18,228 nt of DNA from Firmicutes bacterium UBA3553 (GCA_002381185.1 DFOA01000035.1:1-18228), one strand, 5' to 3'. Numbered from the stretch's first letter, positions 7,479 through 14,602 are shown. Numbers and translations are program-made. Notes: a model not told the origin generated them from the letters alone.

Positions 7479-8294
7479 ATGATATGTAAAATAGATAATC
7501 ATCCTGTTTACTATCAAGAATTTGGTACAGGAAAACCAATACTATGTATTCATGGATTTCCAGAGGATCATAGAACAATGATTGGATGTGTCGAACCTGT
7601 TATGGCTTCTTCGGATAATTATCGAAGAATTTATATTGATTTGCCGGGATTTGGCAGCACAGGAGCAAATTCAATTATAAAAACTGCAGATGATATGTTA
7701 GATTTTCTGACCAAATTTGTAAAAGAAGTTATTAAAGATGAAAGTTTCTTATTAGTGGGTCTTTCTTATGGTGGTTATCTGTCATTGGGGATGATGTTAA
7801 AGGCTAACCTAAACATTAATGGAGTATTTTTAATATGCCCATGTGTAATAAGCAAGCATGAAAATCGCAATCTTGCACAAAAAGAAATTCTTGTTTTAGA
7901 ACAAGGGTTAGAGCCTAAAGATAGTGAAATAAATGAATTCCGCGACTTTATGGATTATGCGGTTATTGCTACTACTAAAACATGGGAAAGATATAGGAAT
8001 GAAATTATGCTTGGTGAAAAAGATGCTGACAGTAACTTCATTAATGCATACCAAAGAGAAGGATATGGTTTTTCCTTTGAAGCGTCATTAAAAGATATAA
8101 GCTTTGACAAGCCTATTGCTGTAATGACGGGAAAACAAGACAATTGTGTGGGGTATGAAGATACATGGGAATTAGTAAAACATTTGCCACATTTAACATT
8201 TGTGTGTCTTGATAGAGCAGGACACAATCTGCAAATAGAAAATAAACCGCTACTTGATTTGCATTTTAATGATTGGCTAAATAATTGTAATTAA
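7479..8294 (+). CDS. Alpha/beta-fold hydrolase
   Basis: A 271-residue cytoplasmic hydrolase. Start 7479 has TGAGGT 8 nt upstream, whereas the ATG at 7464 overlaps that site. Fold signatures in order: the oxyanion turn CIHGFPEDH (23-31), YIDLPGFGSTG (52-62), the nucleophile elbow GLSYGG (S96), the acid in TGKQDNCVG (D221) and RAGHNLQIE with the catalytic H249. The complete Ser-Asp-His triad suggests esterase, lipase or epoxide-hydrolase-like chemistry; substrate cannot be told. FPEDH after the HG motif is common in the epoxide hydrolase/haloalkane dehalogenase branch, but the serine nucleophile argues against dehalogenase activity. No terminator follows it. Confidence 0.88.
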   Translation: MICKIDNHPVYYQEFGTGKPILCIHGFPEDHRTMIGCVEPVMASSDNYRRIYIDLPGFGSTGANSIIKTADDMLDFLTKFVKEVIKDESFLLVGLSYGGYLSLGMMLKANLNINGVFLICPCVISKHENRNLAQKEILVLEQGLEPKDSEINEFRDFMDYAVIATTKTWERYRNEIMLGEKDADSNFINAYQREGYGFSFEASLKDISFDKPIAVMTGKQDNCVGYEDTWELVKHLPHLTFVCLDRAGHNLQIENKPLLDLHFNDWLNNCN

Positions 8295-8331
8295 TGAACA
8301 AATTTCAATGAGCTATAGTAACAGTAAGTAT

Positions 8332-8376
8332 AAAGTGTATGGGGAATAAACATGAAGTATGGATTTGGAATAGTAA
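8332..8376 (+). repeat. 45-bp repeat, copy A (leader of a GNAT gene)
   Basis: Matches 14993-15039 at about 40 of 45 aligned positions plus one 2-nt gap. Shared cores are TATGGGGA and TTTGGAAT. Both copies lie shortly before a gene that starts with TTG behind a GGTGG- or GGAGG-type ribosome site. Confidence 0.7.
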
Positions 8377-8413
8377 GGCGAACTACAGGCTATTTATATT
8401 GGGAGGTATTAAA

Positions 8414-8935
8414 TTGAGTGAATTAATTTTGGTGACACCATCAAAGGGGTTAGAAGAAAAAATTCTGGAATACAAACAAGAGTATTTAGACTTTGAGGAA
8501 ACTAATATCAATGGCAGTTGTGGCCTAGCACGTTATAATGATTTTGATGAATGGCTTGAAATTGTTCTTTCAATTGAGAAAAATAAATTTCGCAATAATG
8601 TACATGCCAGTACATTCTTTTCTGTAAGAAAATCTGATAATAGAATTATAGGTACTATTCAACTCCGTCACTTTTTAACTGCTGAATTAGAAAAACATGG
8701 AGGACAAATAGGCTATGGTATTCGTCCAACTGAGCGAAAAAAGGGTTATGGTAAGCAACAATTATCACTTGTTTTAGAAATTGCAAAAGATATGAAAATT
8801 CCAAAAGTAATGATTATCTGCGATAAAGATAATATTGCTTCAAGTCAGACCGTGATGAGTTGCGGTGGGATATTAACAGACGAAAATTTTCATGAAGGTA
8901 AAGAACAACAAATATATTGGATTAACCTCCGCTAG
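8414..8935 (+). CDS. GNAT-family N-acetyltransferase, TTG start
   Basis: A 173-residue acetyltransferase. The TTG at 8414 has GGGAGGT (8401-8407) 6 nt upstream and begins SELILVTPSKGLEEKILEY, matching where this family usually starts. The upstream in-frame ATG at 8339 would add 25 residues encoded by the repeat and has no ribosome site. Visible features: EYLDFEETNINGSCGLARYNDFDEWL (N-terminal substrate region), IGTIQLRHFL (strand 4), IGYGIRPTERKKGYGKQQL (the acetyl-CoA loop, R-x-x-G-Y-G type) and a C-terminal NIASSQTVMSCGGIL helix-strand. GNATs transfer acetyl from acetyl-CoA to amines; the substrate is unknown. A terminator follows. Confidence 0.88.
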   Translation: MSELILVTPSKGLEEKILEYKQEYLDFEETNINGSCGLARYNDFDEWLEIVLSIEKNKFRNNVHASTFFSVRKSDNRIIGTIQLRHFLTAELEKHGGQIGYGIRPTERKKGYGKQQLSLVLEIAKDMKIPKVMIICDKDNIASSQTVMSCGGILTDENFHEGKEQQIYWINLR

Positions 8936-8936
8936 T

Positions 8937-8983
8937 AAGCAGAATCTACAGTTCGAGAAGGGATAAAAACATTCTGTTTTTTT
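8937..8983 (+). terminator. Probable rho-independent terminator, long loop
   Basis: AAGCAGAAT (8937-8945) pairs with ATTCTGTTT (8971-8979, one G-U pair), followed by further Ts. The loop of about 25 nt makes it weaker than usual. It directly follows the GNAT stop codon. Confidence 0.5.
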
Positions 8984-9040
8984 ACAAATAGGAATCCAAC
9001 AAAGTAAGATGTTTAAAAAATAATTTAAAGGCAATAGAAG

Positions 9041-9184
9041 CAAATGCACTTCGACTTACACGATTTATCTGCAGTCGTGGAGGAAGCAATCTGTCTCGGT
9101 GCGACCAAGTCCGCCGCACAATTTGGCGGTGACCATTTCGTAACAATGTTTGACACTGAAGGGCATCCCGTTCTGCTTATGTAA
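9041..9184 (+). pseudogene. Remnant of a VOC/glyoxalase-family gene (C-terminal half)
   Basis: The frame reads KQMHFDLHDLSAVVEEAICL... to ...MFDTEGHPVLLM and then TAA. This is the usual C-terminal half of small Glyoxalase_6-type proteins (QMHFD-V-DL...A...LGAT...D-EGHP). A stop codon sits two codons before QMHFD, and the first half of the domain is missing. One or two residues also seem lost between HFDL and HDL, where homologs usually read V-x-DL. The stretch is visibly more GC-rich than its surroundings, which suggests transfer from another background before decay. A short product from ATG 9044 is possible but has no ribosome site. Confidence 0.65.
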
Positions 9185-9262
9185 AAAATGAGCATGACAA
9201 GAAGTTGATAAACTTCAATTTATCTAGCAATATAAATTTCTAATGATTTATGCAATATACAG

Positions 9263-9283
9263 ATAACAGGATTTTGAAGGGGG
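9263..9283 (+). repeat. Boundary motif, variant copy (ATAACAGGATTTTGAAGGGGG)
   Basis: Near-match to the ATAAACAGGAATTTGNAGGG consensus; the GGGGG end forms the ribosome binding site of the next gene. With the remnant and terminator above, it accounts for most of the 357-bp gap 8936-9292; I see nothing else in 9185-9262. Confidence 0.55.
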
Positions 9284-9292
9284 AATAAATTA

Positions 9293-9796
9293 ATGATTGA
9301 CTATAAGATAATTGATCGAATCAATGATGTTATTATTGTTGAGATAAGAGATAGCCTTATGAAGTCAGTGTATACCAAAGAGGTGCTCGAAAAGCTACCC
9401 GAATGGTTCGGAAATAAGCAAGCTCTTGAAGACTATGTCGTGAAGGTTGCTGAACTCACATACTGGGCAGCATTAAATAAAGAGAATAACTGTATTGGCT
9501 TTCTTGCTGTTAAAATACACTATGGACATACGGGAGATATATTTGTGTGCGGAGTACTTCCAGAATATCATCGTAGTGGTATAGGAAAGGCTCTTTATAA
9601 CATAGCTGAGGCGTATTTAATACAAAACGGTTGTAAATATGTTGTTGTTAAAACATTGAGTGATACTGTCATCTATCAGCCATATGCCCGGACAAGAGAA
9701 TTTTACAAAAGTATTGGATTTAAGCCGCTTATTACTTTGACCGAGATGTGGGATGAAAAAAATCCTTGCCTTGTTATGGTTAAGACACTTACTTAA
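9293..9796 (+). CDS. GNAT-family N-acetyltransferase
   Basis: A 167-residue acetyltransferase. The start at 9293 has GAAGGGGG 9 nt upstream, and that site belongs to the boundary motif. Fold cues: CIGFLAVKIHYGHTGDIFVCGVLPEYHRSGIGKALY contains the beta4-beta5 strands and the acetyl-CoA pyrophosphate loop (R-S-G-I-G-K), followed by an alpha helix (NIAEAYLIQNGCKYVVVKTL) and a C-terminal TREFYKSIGFKPL segment typical of the GNAT end. The chemistry is acetyl transfer to an amine or similar acceptor; the substrate is unknown. No terminator is seen after it. The 217-bp gap that follows contains a short open tail but no clear gene. Confidence 0.9.
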   Translation: MIDYKIIDRINDVIIVEIRDSLMKSVYTKEVLEKLPEWFGNKQALEDYVVKVAELTYWAALNKENNCIGFLAVKIHYGHTGDIFVCGVLPEYHRSGIGKALYNIAEAYLIQNGCKYVVVKTLSDTVIYQPYARTREFYKSIGFKPLITLTEMWDEKNPCLVMVKTLT

Positions 9797-9812
9797 TGTA
9801 AAGACAGCATAA

Positions 9813-9899
9813 TTGAAGAAGGTACGTAATCAAAAAAATAATGAGCGCTATCAGGCGAATCCAAAATATCTTTTATCTCCTGCTATTGTAAGTGGATAA
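9813..9899 (+). pseudogene. Possible 28-codon gene remnant
   Basis: An open stretch reads LKKVRNQKNNERYQANPKYL and then LSPAIVSG before TAA, with a protein-like composition unlike random A+T-rich sequence. It lacks a ribosome site and a convincing start. I do not recognise the family. It could be the end of a deleted gene. Confidence 0.25.
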
Positions 9900-10013
9900 A
9901 CTTATTTATTAAAGTTTCTTTGCTTAAAATCTGATGTATGTGTCGACTTCTTCAGCTTTTTGCTGTAATATATGTAATAGGATTATTATATATGTCGGGA
10001 GGAAGAAAATTAT

Positions 10014-10892
10014 ATGAATATACTGGTCTTAGGCGGAACGCGATATTTCGGCAAACATATGGTTCAAAACTTGCTGAAAAAAGGTCACAATATCACCATT
10101 GCTACGCGCGGGAAGGTGAAGGATGATTTCGGCAATCACGTAAACCGCCTTATTGTTGAGCGCACAGATCCTGACAGTTTGAAAAGAGCTGTTCATTATA
10201 GCCATTATGATGTTATATACGATAATTTGGCTTATTGCTCAAATGATGTAAAGCATATCCTGCATTTTGCAGACTGTGACAGATATGTGATGACTTCTTC
10301 AACAGCCGTATATAACAAGCATATTGACACGAGGGAGGATGAATTTAATCCTGAAACCAAAAAGTTGATATGGTGCGACAGAACAGATTTTCCATATGAT
10401 GAAGCCAAACGACAGGCAGAGTGTGCCCTTTGGCAGAAATATCAGCATATGAAAGCTGTAGCTGTGCGCTTTCCGTTTGTTATAGGCAAAGACGATTATA
10501 CAAATCGATTATATTTTTATGTTGAACATGTTATCAAAGGCATTCCGATGTTTATCGATAACATAAATAATCAAATGTCATTTGTCCGCTCAGATGAGGC
10601 GGGTGCATTTCTCGCTTTTTTTTCAGAAAATAATTATTTTGGTGCCATTAACGGCGGCAACGAAGGAACGGCTTCTATAAGTGAAATTATTGAATATGTC
10701 ACATCGAAAACTGGAAAAACGCCCATAATATTGTCTGATGGCGAAAAAGCCCCCTACAATGGCGAAAATGAATACAGCATAAATGTTGAACTGGCAAAAA
10801 AACTGGATTTTACATTTACTCCTCTTAAAAGTTGGCTCTATGATCTGCTTGATTTCTATATCGATAAAGCAAGTTGTCAAAGAGAAGCATAA
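10014..10892 (+). CDS. NAD-dependent epimerase/dehydratase (extended SDR)
   Basis: A 292-residue Rossmann-fold enzyme. The start at 10014 has CGGGAGGAAG upstream. Motifs: the nucleotide loop LVLGGTRYFGKH (4-15; GGTxxxG form), the serine-containing TSSTAVY (94-100), the active-site pair FPYDEAKRQAE (Y128, K132), RFPFVIGKDDYTNR and the late substrate region NGGNEGTASISEIIEYV. It belongs to the atypical/extended SDR group that acts on nucleotide sugars or related substrates; the exact substrate is unknown. Codon use is more GC-rich than in neighbouring genes, a hint of separate origin. The next gene follows closely behind a strong ribosome site, so the two are probably one operon. Confidence 0.88.
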   Translation: MNILVLGGTRYFGKHMVQNLLKKGHNITIATRGKVKDDFGNHVNRLIVERTDPDSLKRAVHYSHYDVIYDNLAYCSNDVKHILHFADCDRYVMTSSTAVYNKHIDTREDEFNPETKKLIWCDRTDFPYDEAKRQAECALWQKYQHMKAVAVRFPFVIGKDDYTNRLYFYVEHVIKGIPMFIDNINNQMSFVRSDEAGAFLAFFSENNYFGAINGGNEGTASISEIIEYVTSKTGKTPIILSDGEKAPYNGENEYSINVELAKKLDFTFTPLKSWLYDLLDFYIDKASCQREA

Positions 10893-10915
10893 ATATAGCC
10901 CGGGAGGTGTCATAA

Positions 10916-11446
10916 ATAAAGAATATACCCAATGCTCTTACCGCAATACGAATTATTATTTCTGTAATATTGTTATTCGTTGAACCGTTATCCTCTTTAT
11001 TTTTTATTCTTTATATTATATGCGGAACAACTGATGTTTTGGACGGCTATATAGCCAGAAAAACAAAAAATATAAGCAAAGCCGGAGCAATTTTTGATAG
11101 CGTTGCGGATTTTATTTTTATCATTATTATGCTGTTTATAATGATACCGATTATAGATATATCATTTTGGGTTCAATTATGGTTGATTAACATAGCAATG
11201 GTTAAAGGGACTTCATTATTAATTGGTTTTGTAAAGTACCGTTCTCTTGCATTTTTACATACCTATATGAATAAAGCAACGGGGGCTCTACTATTCACTT
11301 TTCCATTGCTTTACAATGGATTAGGTATAGCAATCACAGCTTTTTTACTCTGCAGCATTGCAAGCATTGCTGCGGTTGAGGAATTAGTAATTAATCTAAT
11401 ATCCAAGGAGCTTTCGTATAATATTAAATCCATATTTTCCAGGTGA
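10916..11446 (+). CDS. CDP-alcohol phosphatidyltransferase family protein, apparent ATA start
   Basis: A membrane enzyme that joins a CDP-linked lipid or polyol to an alcohol. The full signature D-x2-DG-x2-AR-x8-G-x3-D-x3-D is present (D40, D43, G44, A47, R48, G57, D61, D65), with several hydrophobic segments around it. The conserved N-terminus KNIPNALTAIRIIIS begins right after ATA at 10916, itself 7 nt from GGGAGGTG (10902-10909) and just after an in-frame TAA. There is no ATG, GTG or TTG between that TAA and TTG 10970. That TTG would remove 18 residues, including most of the first membrane segment, and has no ribosome site. So either AUA initiates or the start codon has mutated. Length is 176 residues, normal for the family. 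Probably translated with the upstream SDR gene. Confidence 0.85.
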   Translation: MKNIPNALTAIRIIISVILLFVEPLSSLFFILYIICGTTDVLDGYIARKTKNISKAGAIFDSVADFIFIIIMLFIMIPIIDISFWVQLWLINIAMVKGTSLLIGFVKYRSLAFLHTYMNKATGALLFTFPLLYNGLGIAITAFLLCSIASIAAVEELVINLISKELSYNIKSIFSR

Positions 11447-11474
11447 AACAGTTTGAGTTTTTTTTGTATATGAA

Positions 11475-11504
11475 TTGGACAAATTATTTTAATTTCTTTA
11501 TAAA
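11475..11504 (+). promoter_or_regulatory. Possible promoter of the membrane-anchored protein gene
   Basis: TTGGAC (11475-11480), an 18-bp spacer and TATAAA (11499-11504), about 75 bp before the next start codon. Confidence 0.4.
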
Positions 11505-11577
11505 AGGTTGAATTAAAAAGGGTTAGCAGTGAGCATTATTCTTGTTAATACGAATAGTAATTTAAGGGAGTGAGAAT

Positions 11578-12219
11578 ATGAAGAAAAGTAATATATTGTT
11601 TACTATTCTATTGAGCATGGGAGCAATTATCATTGGTATTATTTTATTTTTATATTTTACATTTTCCCCAACAACGGATACTGAGAGAAATTTGAGCTTT
11701 GGGGATGTAGGATTGTCTGTTGAGATAGCGGACGGTTCTTTCGTAAAGCCGATTGTTCGCACCTATGCTTTAGAAAAATATCAGTCGTTCTCAGAAAAGA
11801 AACAAAGGAAAATTCAGGAACAAACATTGGGAAAAATAGAAGGAGATATACCATGTGTCTATTTAGACGGGAATAAAGAGAGCTTAAAATTTTCTTTTAC
11901 AAATAACGGAGTAAAAGCAGAACCAAATGATGTTCCTGAAATTAAATTGACTGCATATCCATCGCATTATGAAGATAAAAGCCCTGAACGGGTAATTACC
12001 GATAAGCTGCTTAAAAATGAAAGCGGAGAATATTTTTATACACTCCGTCGATACCGCACACAATATGAAAAATATTTTTTGGAGACCAACTATATTCAAT
12101 TAATTTATAATATAAATGGCAAAGAATATATTTCGGTTTTTTCTTTGCATACTTCGACCTCAGATGCGGATTTTTTTAAAAATGAAATATTGCAGCAGCC
12201 TATTCCAGCAGAAAAGTAA
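11578..12219 (+). CDS. Membrane-anchored protein of unknown function
   Basis: A 213-residue protein. The start at 11578 has AAGGGAGTGAG upstream. A basic MKKSN is followed by one long hydrophobic segment (residues about 7-30), which is best read as an uncleaved signal anchor or a signal peptide without an obvious lipobox. The remaining 180 residues are polar, rich in Lys, Glu and Tyr, and look like a beta-rich extracytoplasmic domain (VGLSVEIADGSFVKPIV, YFYTLRRYRTQYEKYFLETNY). I do not recognise a family. The 204-bp gap that follows contains an unrecognised open tail and a copy of the boundary motif. Confidence 0.65.
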   Translation: MKKSNILFTILLSMGAIIIGIILFLYFTFSPTTDTERNLSFGDVGLSVEIADGSFVKPIVRTYALEKYQSFSEKKQRKIQEQTLGKIEGDIPCVYLDGNKESLKFSFTNNGVKAEPNDVPEIKLTAYPSHYEDKSPERVITDKLLKNESGEYFYTLRRYRTQYEKYFLETNYIQLIYNINGKEYISVFSLHTSTSDADFFKNEILQQPIPAEK

Positions 12220-12225
12220 ACTACA

Positions 12226-12298
12226 GTTTGTGGAGGAATTAAAATATATTTTTGCTCATAAAAAAAGACTAGAAGGATTCCTTGATACAGTACGCTAA
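12226..12298 (+). pseudogene. Possible C-terminal gene remnant
   Basis: The frame reads LQFVEELKYIFAHKKRLEGF and then LDTVR before TAA. It is helical and charged, like the end of a cytoplasmic enzyme, but no gene body precedes it: upstream the frame runs out of phase through the preceding gene. Family not recognised. Confidence 0.25.
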
Positions 12299-12396
12299 TT
12301 TATAGGTGATTATGAAAACATAATTGATACATATGTACAGATAAATGTAAAATTGTCCGTATAATACCACTTAGGATAAGATTGGCGGAGATATAT

Positions 12397-12417
12397 TAAA
12401 CAGGAATCTGCAGGGGG
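12397..12417 (+). repeat. Boundary motif, exact core (TAAACAGGA) before a GNAT gene
   Basis: TAAACAGGAATCTGCAGGGGG. The core matches four other copies exactly, and the tail resembles the 9263 copy. Here too the poly-G end serves as the ribosome binding site of the next gene. Confidence 0.65.
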
Positions 12418-12423
12418 AGTATT

Positions 12424-12885
12424 ATGAAGTTTAGAAAAAGTAATTTAAATGATTGTAAAGCTATTTATTCTTTAATTTGCGATATGGAAAATAAAGAGCT
12501 TGCATATGATATGTTTAATGAAATTTACCAAGAGCAAGTTAGTGATTGCAAATATTATTGCCTTGTCTGCGAACATGAAAGCATGGTGATAGGTGTTCTA
12601 AATATGCGTTTTGAAGCGCAACTACATCATGCAGAGCGAATAGCGGAAATCCTTGAATTTGCTGTTGCCACTACATGTAGAAATATGGGCATAGGTCGAA
12701 AAATGTTTAGCCAAGGCTGTCAGATTGCAAGTGATAACGGTTGCTCACAAATTGAATTAGCGTGCAATCAATTGCGCAAAGATACACATCGTTTTTATTT
12801 GAGAGAGGGTATGCATAATTTTCATTTTAAGTTTTCCAAACGACTAGCTGATGATGATTTGCGGGAAAATGCTCTTGGCAGGTAA
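12424..12885 (+). CDS. PhnO-like GNAT acetyltransferase
   Basis: A 153-residue acetyltransferase resembling aminoalkylphosphonate N-acetyltransferase PhnO along its length: LICDMENKEL (17-26), FNEIYQEQV, QLHHAERIAEILEFAV (66-81), CRNMGIGRKMF (85-95, acetyl-CoA loop), GCSQIELACN and DTHRFYLREGMHNFHFKFSK (120-139). The HRFYLREG...HF-F-K ending is a strong family mark. PhnO acetylates aminoalkylphosphonates and related amines. No phosphonate genes lie nearby, so the real substrate is open and no symbol is given. The start has AGGGGGAG 5 nt upstream, supplied by the boundary motif. Confidence 0.9.
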   Translation: MKFRKSNLNDCKAIYSLICDMENKELAYDMFNEIYQEQVSDCKYYCLVCEHESMVIGVLNMRFEAQLHHAERIAEILEFAVATTCRNMGIGRKMFSQGCQIASDNGCSQIELACNQLRKDTHRFYLREGMHNFHFKFSKRLADDDLRENALGR

Positions 12886-12971
12886 ACTTGTAGTTGAGTT
12901 ATTTTTGCATTCTTCAAATGATAGGGCACAATAAATATGTGATGTCGACTATACGATTTAAGGAGGGTAAA

Positions 12972-13583
12972 ATGGATGATCCATTAAAATTTGCAAGTGT
13001 TACAGAATATAACATTTTAATTTGTACTGTTGGAATATTGATACTGTCAGAATGTGTGATTATGTTTATGACTTCAAGAGGAAAGCACAGTACACGAAAA
13101 CAATCGGACAGGGGCACAGTATGGTTAGTTATGATTGGTTGGTGGTGCAGTGCCATGGCTGGAGCATTTTTCCGAAGTCAAAGTGTTCCAGAAGCTATCA
13201 GAGGATGGTTACTGCCACATTTATCATATTATATTGGAGTTCCTTTAATTATTGTTGGTGTAATTATTCGTTGTACGGCAGTTATTACATTGAAAAAAGC
13301 ATTTACCCTATCGGTACAGACTACGAACGAACAGAATCTGATAAAAACAGGCTTGTACTATGTTATAAGAAATCCAGCTTATACAGGAAGCATAATTAGT
13401 TTACTTGGAGTTGCTTTTGCTTATTGCCACATATTGGGGGTTATTGCCGTAATAATTATATGTTTTGTTTGTTATGGCATCAGAATAAACATAGAGGAAA
13501 AGGCATTAAAAGCACAATTTAAAGAAGAGTTTGAACAGTATTGCAATCAAACAAAATATAGACTTATACCACGAATATACTAA
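12972..13583 (+). CDS. Isoprenylcysteine carboxyl methyltransferase (ICMT)-like membrane protein
   Basis: A 203-residue integral membrane protein. The start at 12972 is fixed by AAGGAGGG (12960-12967); earlier in-frame ATGs have no ribosome site. Hydrophobic segments lie at about 14-33, 51-68, 84-105, 134-158 and 160-178. The C-terminal half carries the ICMT/PEMT signature: GLYYVIRNPAYTGSIISLLG (R-N-P-x-Y-x-G, SAM binding) and EEKALKAQFKEEFEQYCNQT...RLIPRIY (E-E-x-x-L-x-x-x-F...Y...R-x-I-P). Bacterial members methylate unknown, probably lipid-like or quinone-like substrates using S-adenosylmethionine. It lies 86 bp after the PhnO-like gene without a terminator between. Its TAA stop is shared with a variant of the boundary motif. 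Confidence 0.88.
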   Translation: MDDPLKFASVTEYNILICTVGILILSECVIMFMTSRGKHSTRKQSDRGTVWLVMIGWWCSAMAGAFFRSQSVPEAIRGWLLPHLSYYIGVPLIIVGVIIRCTAVITLKKAFTLSVQTTNEQNLIKTGLYYVIRNPAYTGSIISLLGVAFAYCHILGVIAVIIICFVCYGIRINIEEKALKAQFKEEFEQYCNQTKYRLIPRIY

Positions 13584-13600
13584 ACAGTAATTTGCAAGGA
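13581..13600 (+). repeat. Boundary motif, variant copy (TAAACAGTAATTTGCAAGGA)
   Basis: One mismatch to the TAAACAGGA core, with the AATTTGCA extension conserved. The first TAA is the stop codon of the ICMT-like gene, and AAGGA is the ribosome site of the next gene. Confidence 0.5.
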
Positions 13601-13610
13601 GTGAGATGTT

Positions 13611-13817
13611 ATGAGTAAATACAATAATCTATGGGAATATATTCAAAAAAATGGCAGCCCATCAGTGAAATTATCTTTTGCTGAAATACATGATGTCGCA
13701 GGAATTGAGATAGACCATGCTTTTTTGAGTTACAAAAAGGAACTAACTCAATATGGGTATCAGGTTGGAAAGATTTCTCTTAAAGAAAAGACAGTAATTT
13801 TCAATAAGATTGGTTAA
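13611..13817 (+). CDS. Small conserved protein of unknown function
   Basis: A 68-residue protein, start 13611 with AAGGAGTGAG upstream. Sequence cues are a helical N-terminus (SKYNNLWEYIQKNG), a central LSFAEIHDVAGIEIDHAFL segment, a YKKELTQYGYQVGKISL stretch and a closing strand (KEKTVIFNKI). The pattern resembles short stand-alone proteins that are common in Clostridia; it recalls DUF7662-type architecture, but I am not certain of the family. Size and charge suggest a soluble, possibly winged-helix-like fold. No function can be assigned. It sits 27 bp after the ICMT-like gene and 104 bp before the Nudix gene. Confidence 0.7.
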   Translation: MSKYNNLWEYIQKNGSPSVKLSFAEIHDVAGIEIDHAFLSYKKELTQYGYQVGKISLKEKTVIFNKIG

Positions 13818-13921
13818 AGGCTTCAAATTTAATTGTTTAGTGGAGATTAGTAAGGACAAGCTTGTTCAAGTTTTATTAATAATAATTTAAATGAACTATT
13901 CACATATTGGGGGACTTTATA

Positions 13922-14470
13922 ATGAATGAGGATAGATGCAACGAAGAGGAAGATGTTGGGGATTTTCAAATAACCGAACAGTTTTCAATACCTGGTGTCG
14001 GCGGTATAATTGTAAAAAGGATAGACAATACAGAACATATTCTCCTGCAACAAAGATGTAAGCCTGATGCACCAAACGAACATGGTCTTTTGGAAATACC
14101 GGCGGGAAAGGTGCGTGCATTCGAGTGTATTTTTGATACACTGAAAAGGGAAATAAAAGAAGAAACAGGTTTAAATGTAACACAGATACTTGGCGAGAAT
14201 CTATCCAGTGTGTATGAAGGGAATTCCTACAAAGTTATTAATTTTGTCCCATTTTCATGTTCACAAAATATAGAGGGTACATATCCCATTATGGTTTTCG
14301 TCTTTGTTTGCAATGTAGAAGGTGAACTGCTGCCTTTTTCAAATGAGTCAAAAAATTATAAATGGGTTTCCGTTAAAGAAATGAAGATTTTGCTGAATAA
14401 AAATCATGAATTATTTTATCCCATGCACGTAGATACATTAAAAAAATATGTTTTTGGCGGTAGACTATAA
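13922..14470 (+). CDS. Nudix hydrolase
   Basis: A 182-residue pyrophosphohydrolase. The start at 13922 has TGGGGGAC at 8 nt; the earlier TTG at 13907 is part of that region and is not used. A complete Nudix box lies at residues 62-84 (G62, E68, R76-E77, E80-E81, G83) following LLEIPAGKV, which resembles the ADP-ribose pyrophosphatase branch (E-x-PAGK). The Nudix box binds magnesium and hydrolyses nucleoside diphosphates linked to another moiety, here possibly ADP-ribose or a nucleotide sugar; the substrate is inferred only. The 13-residue acidic N-terminus (NEDRCNEEEDVGD) is unusual. A terminator hairpin overlaps its stop codon. Confidence 0.92.
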   Translation: MNEDRCNEEEDVGDFQITEQFSIPGVGGIIVKRIDNTEHILLQQRCKPDAPNEHGLLEIPAGKVRAFECIFDTLKREIKEETGLNVTQILGENLSSVYEGNSYKVINFVPFSCSQNIEGTYPIMVFVFVCNVEGELLPFSNESKNYKWVSVKEMKILLNKNHELFYPMHVDTLKKYVFGGRL

Positions 14471-14488
14471 TGTACGAGTGCATTTTTT
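14469..14488 (+). terminator. Rho-independent terminator overlapping the Nudix stop codon
   Basis: AATGTA (14469-14474) pairs with TGCATT (14479-14484; one G-U pair) around a CGAG loop, ending in a run of six Ts (14483-14488). Compact but well formed. Confidence 0.55.
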
Positions 14489-14502
14489 GACCAAGGGTTG
14501 TA
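14485..14502 (+). repeat. Short repeat TTTTGACCAAGGGTTGTA, copy 1
   Basis: Similar to 17945-17963 (TTTTCTGACCAAAGGTTGT), about 16 of 18 aligned positions with one inserted base. This copy directly precedes a boundary motif. It contains TTGACC, a possible -35, but no matching -10 at 16-18 bp. Confidence 0.4.
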
Positions 14503-14504
14503 GA

Positions 14505-14513
14505 TAAACAGGA
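14505..14513 (+). repeat. Boundary motif, exact core TAAACAGGA
   Basis: Exact copy between the Nudix terminator and a truncated mini reading frame. Its 3' extension (CAGTACGG) does not match the longer consensus. Confidence 0.55.
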
Positions 14514-14551
14514 CAGTACGGATTTATATATTTTGCCCAAGAGGTTATTGT

Positions 14552-14602
14552 ATGGAAGATAAAATTATAGCTGATTTGATTGAAAGCTATGGTATAACAT
14601 AA
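14552..14602 (+). pseudogene. Truncated 16-codon reading frame (probable gene start remnant)
   Basis: ATG 14552 with AGAGGT upstream (about 14541-14546) encodes MEDKIIADLIESYGIT and stops at TAA 14600, the first three bases of the next boundary motif. It has a good ribosome site and a plausible protein N-terminus but no body. It lies between two exact motif copies 95 bp apart. It looks like the 5' end of a gene cut off where the motif begins, though a functional micropeptide cannot be excluded. Confidence 0.4.

Noticed and set aside
7502..7510. Minus-strand TAAACAGGA inside the hydrolase gene
   Set aside because: It encodes ordinary conserved-looking codons (HPVYY) near the protein start; a single coding-strand match is plausibly chance.
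8339..8413. ATG start of the GNAT gene at 8339
   Set aside because: The added residues come from a non-coding repeat, and GGGAGGT points to TTG 8414.
12116..12298. 60-residue + strand reading frame overlapping the end of the membrane-anchored protein gene
   Set aside because: Its first half is an out-of-frame reading of that gene without a ribosome site; only the tail after 12226 is kept, as a possible remnant.
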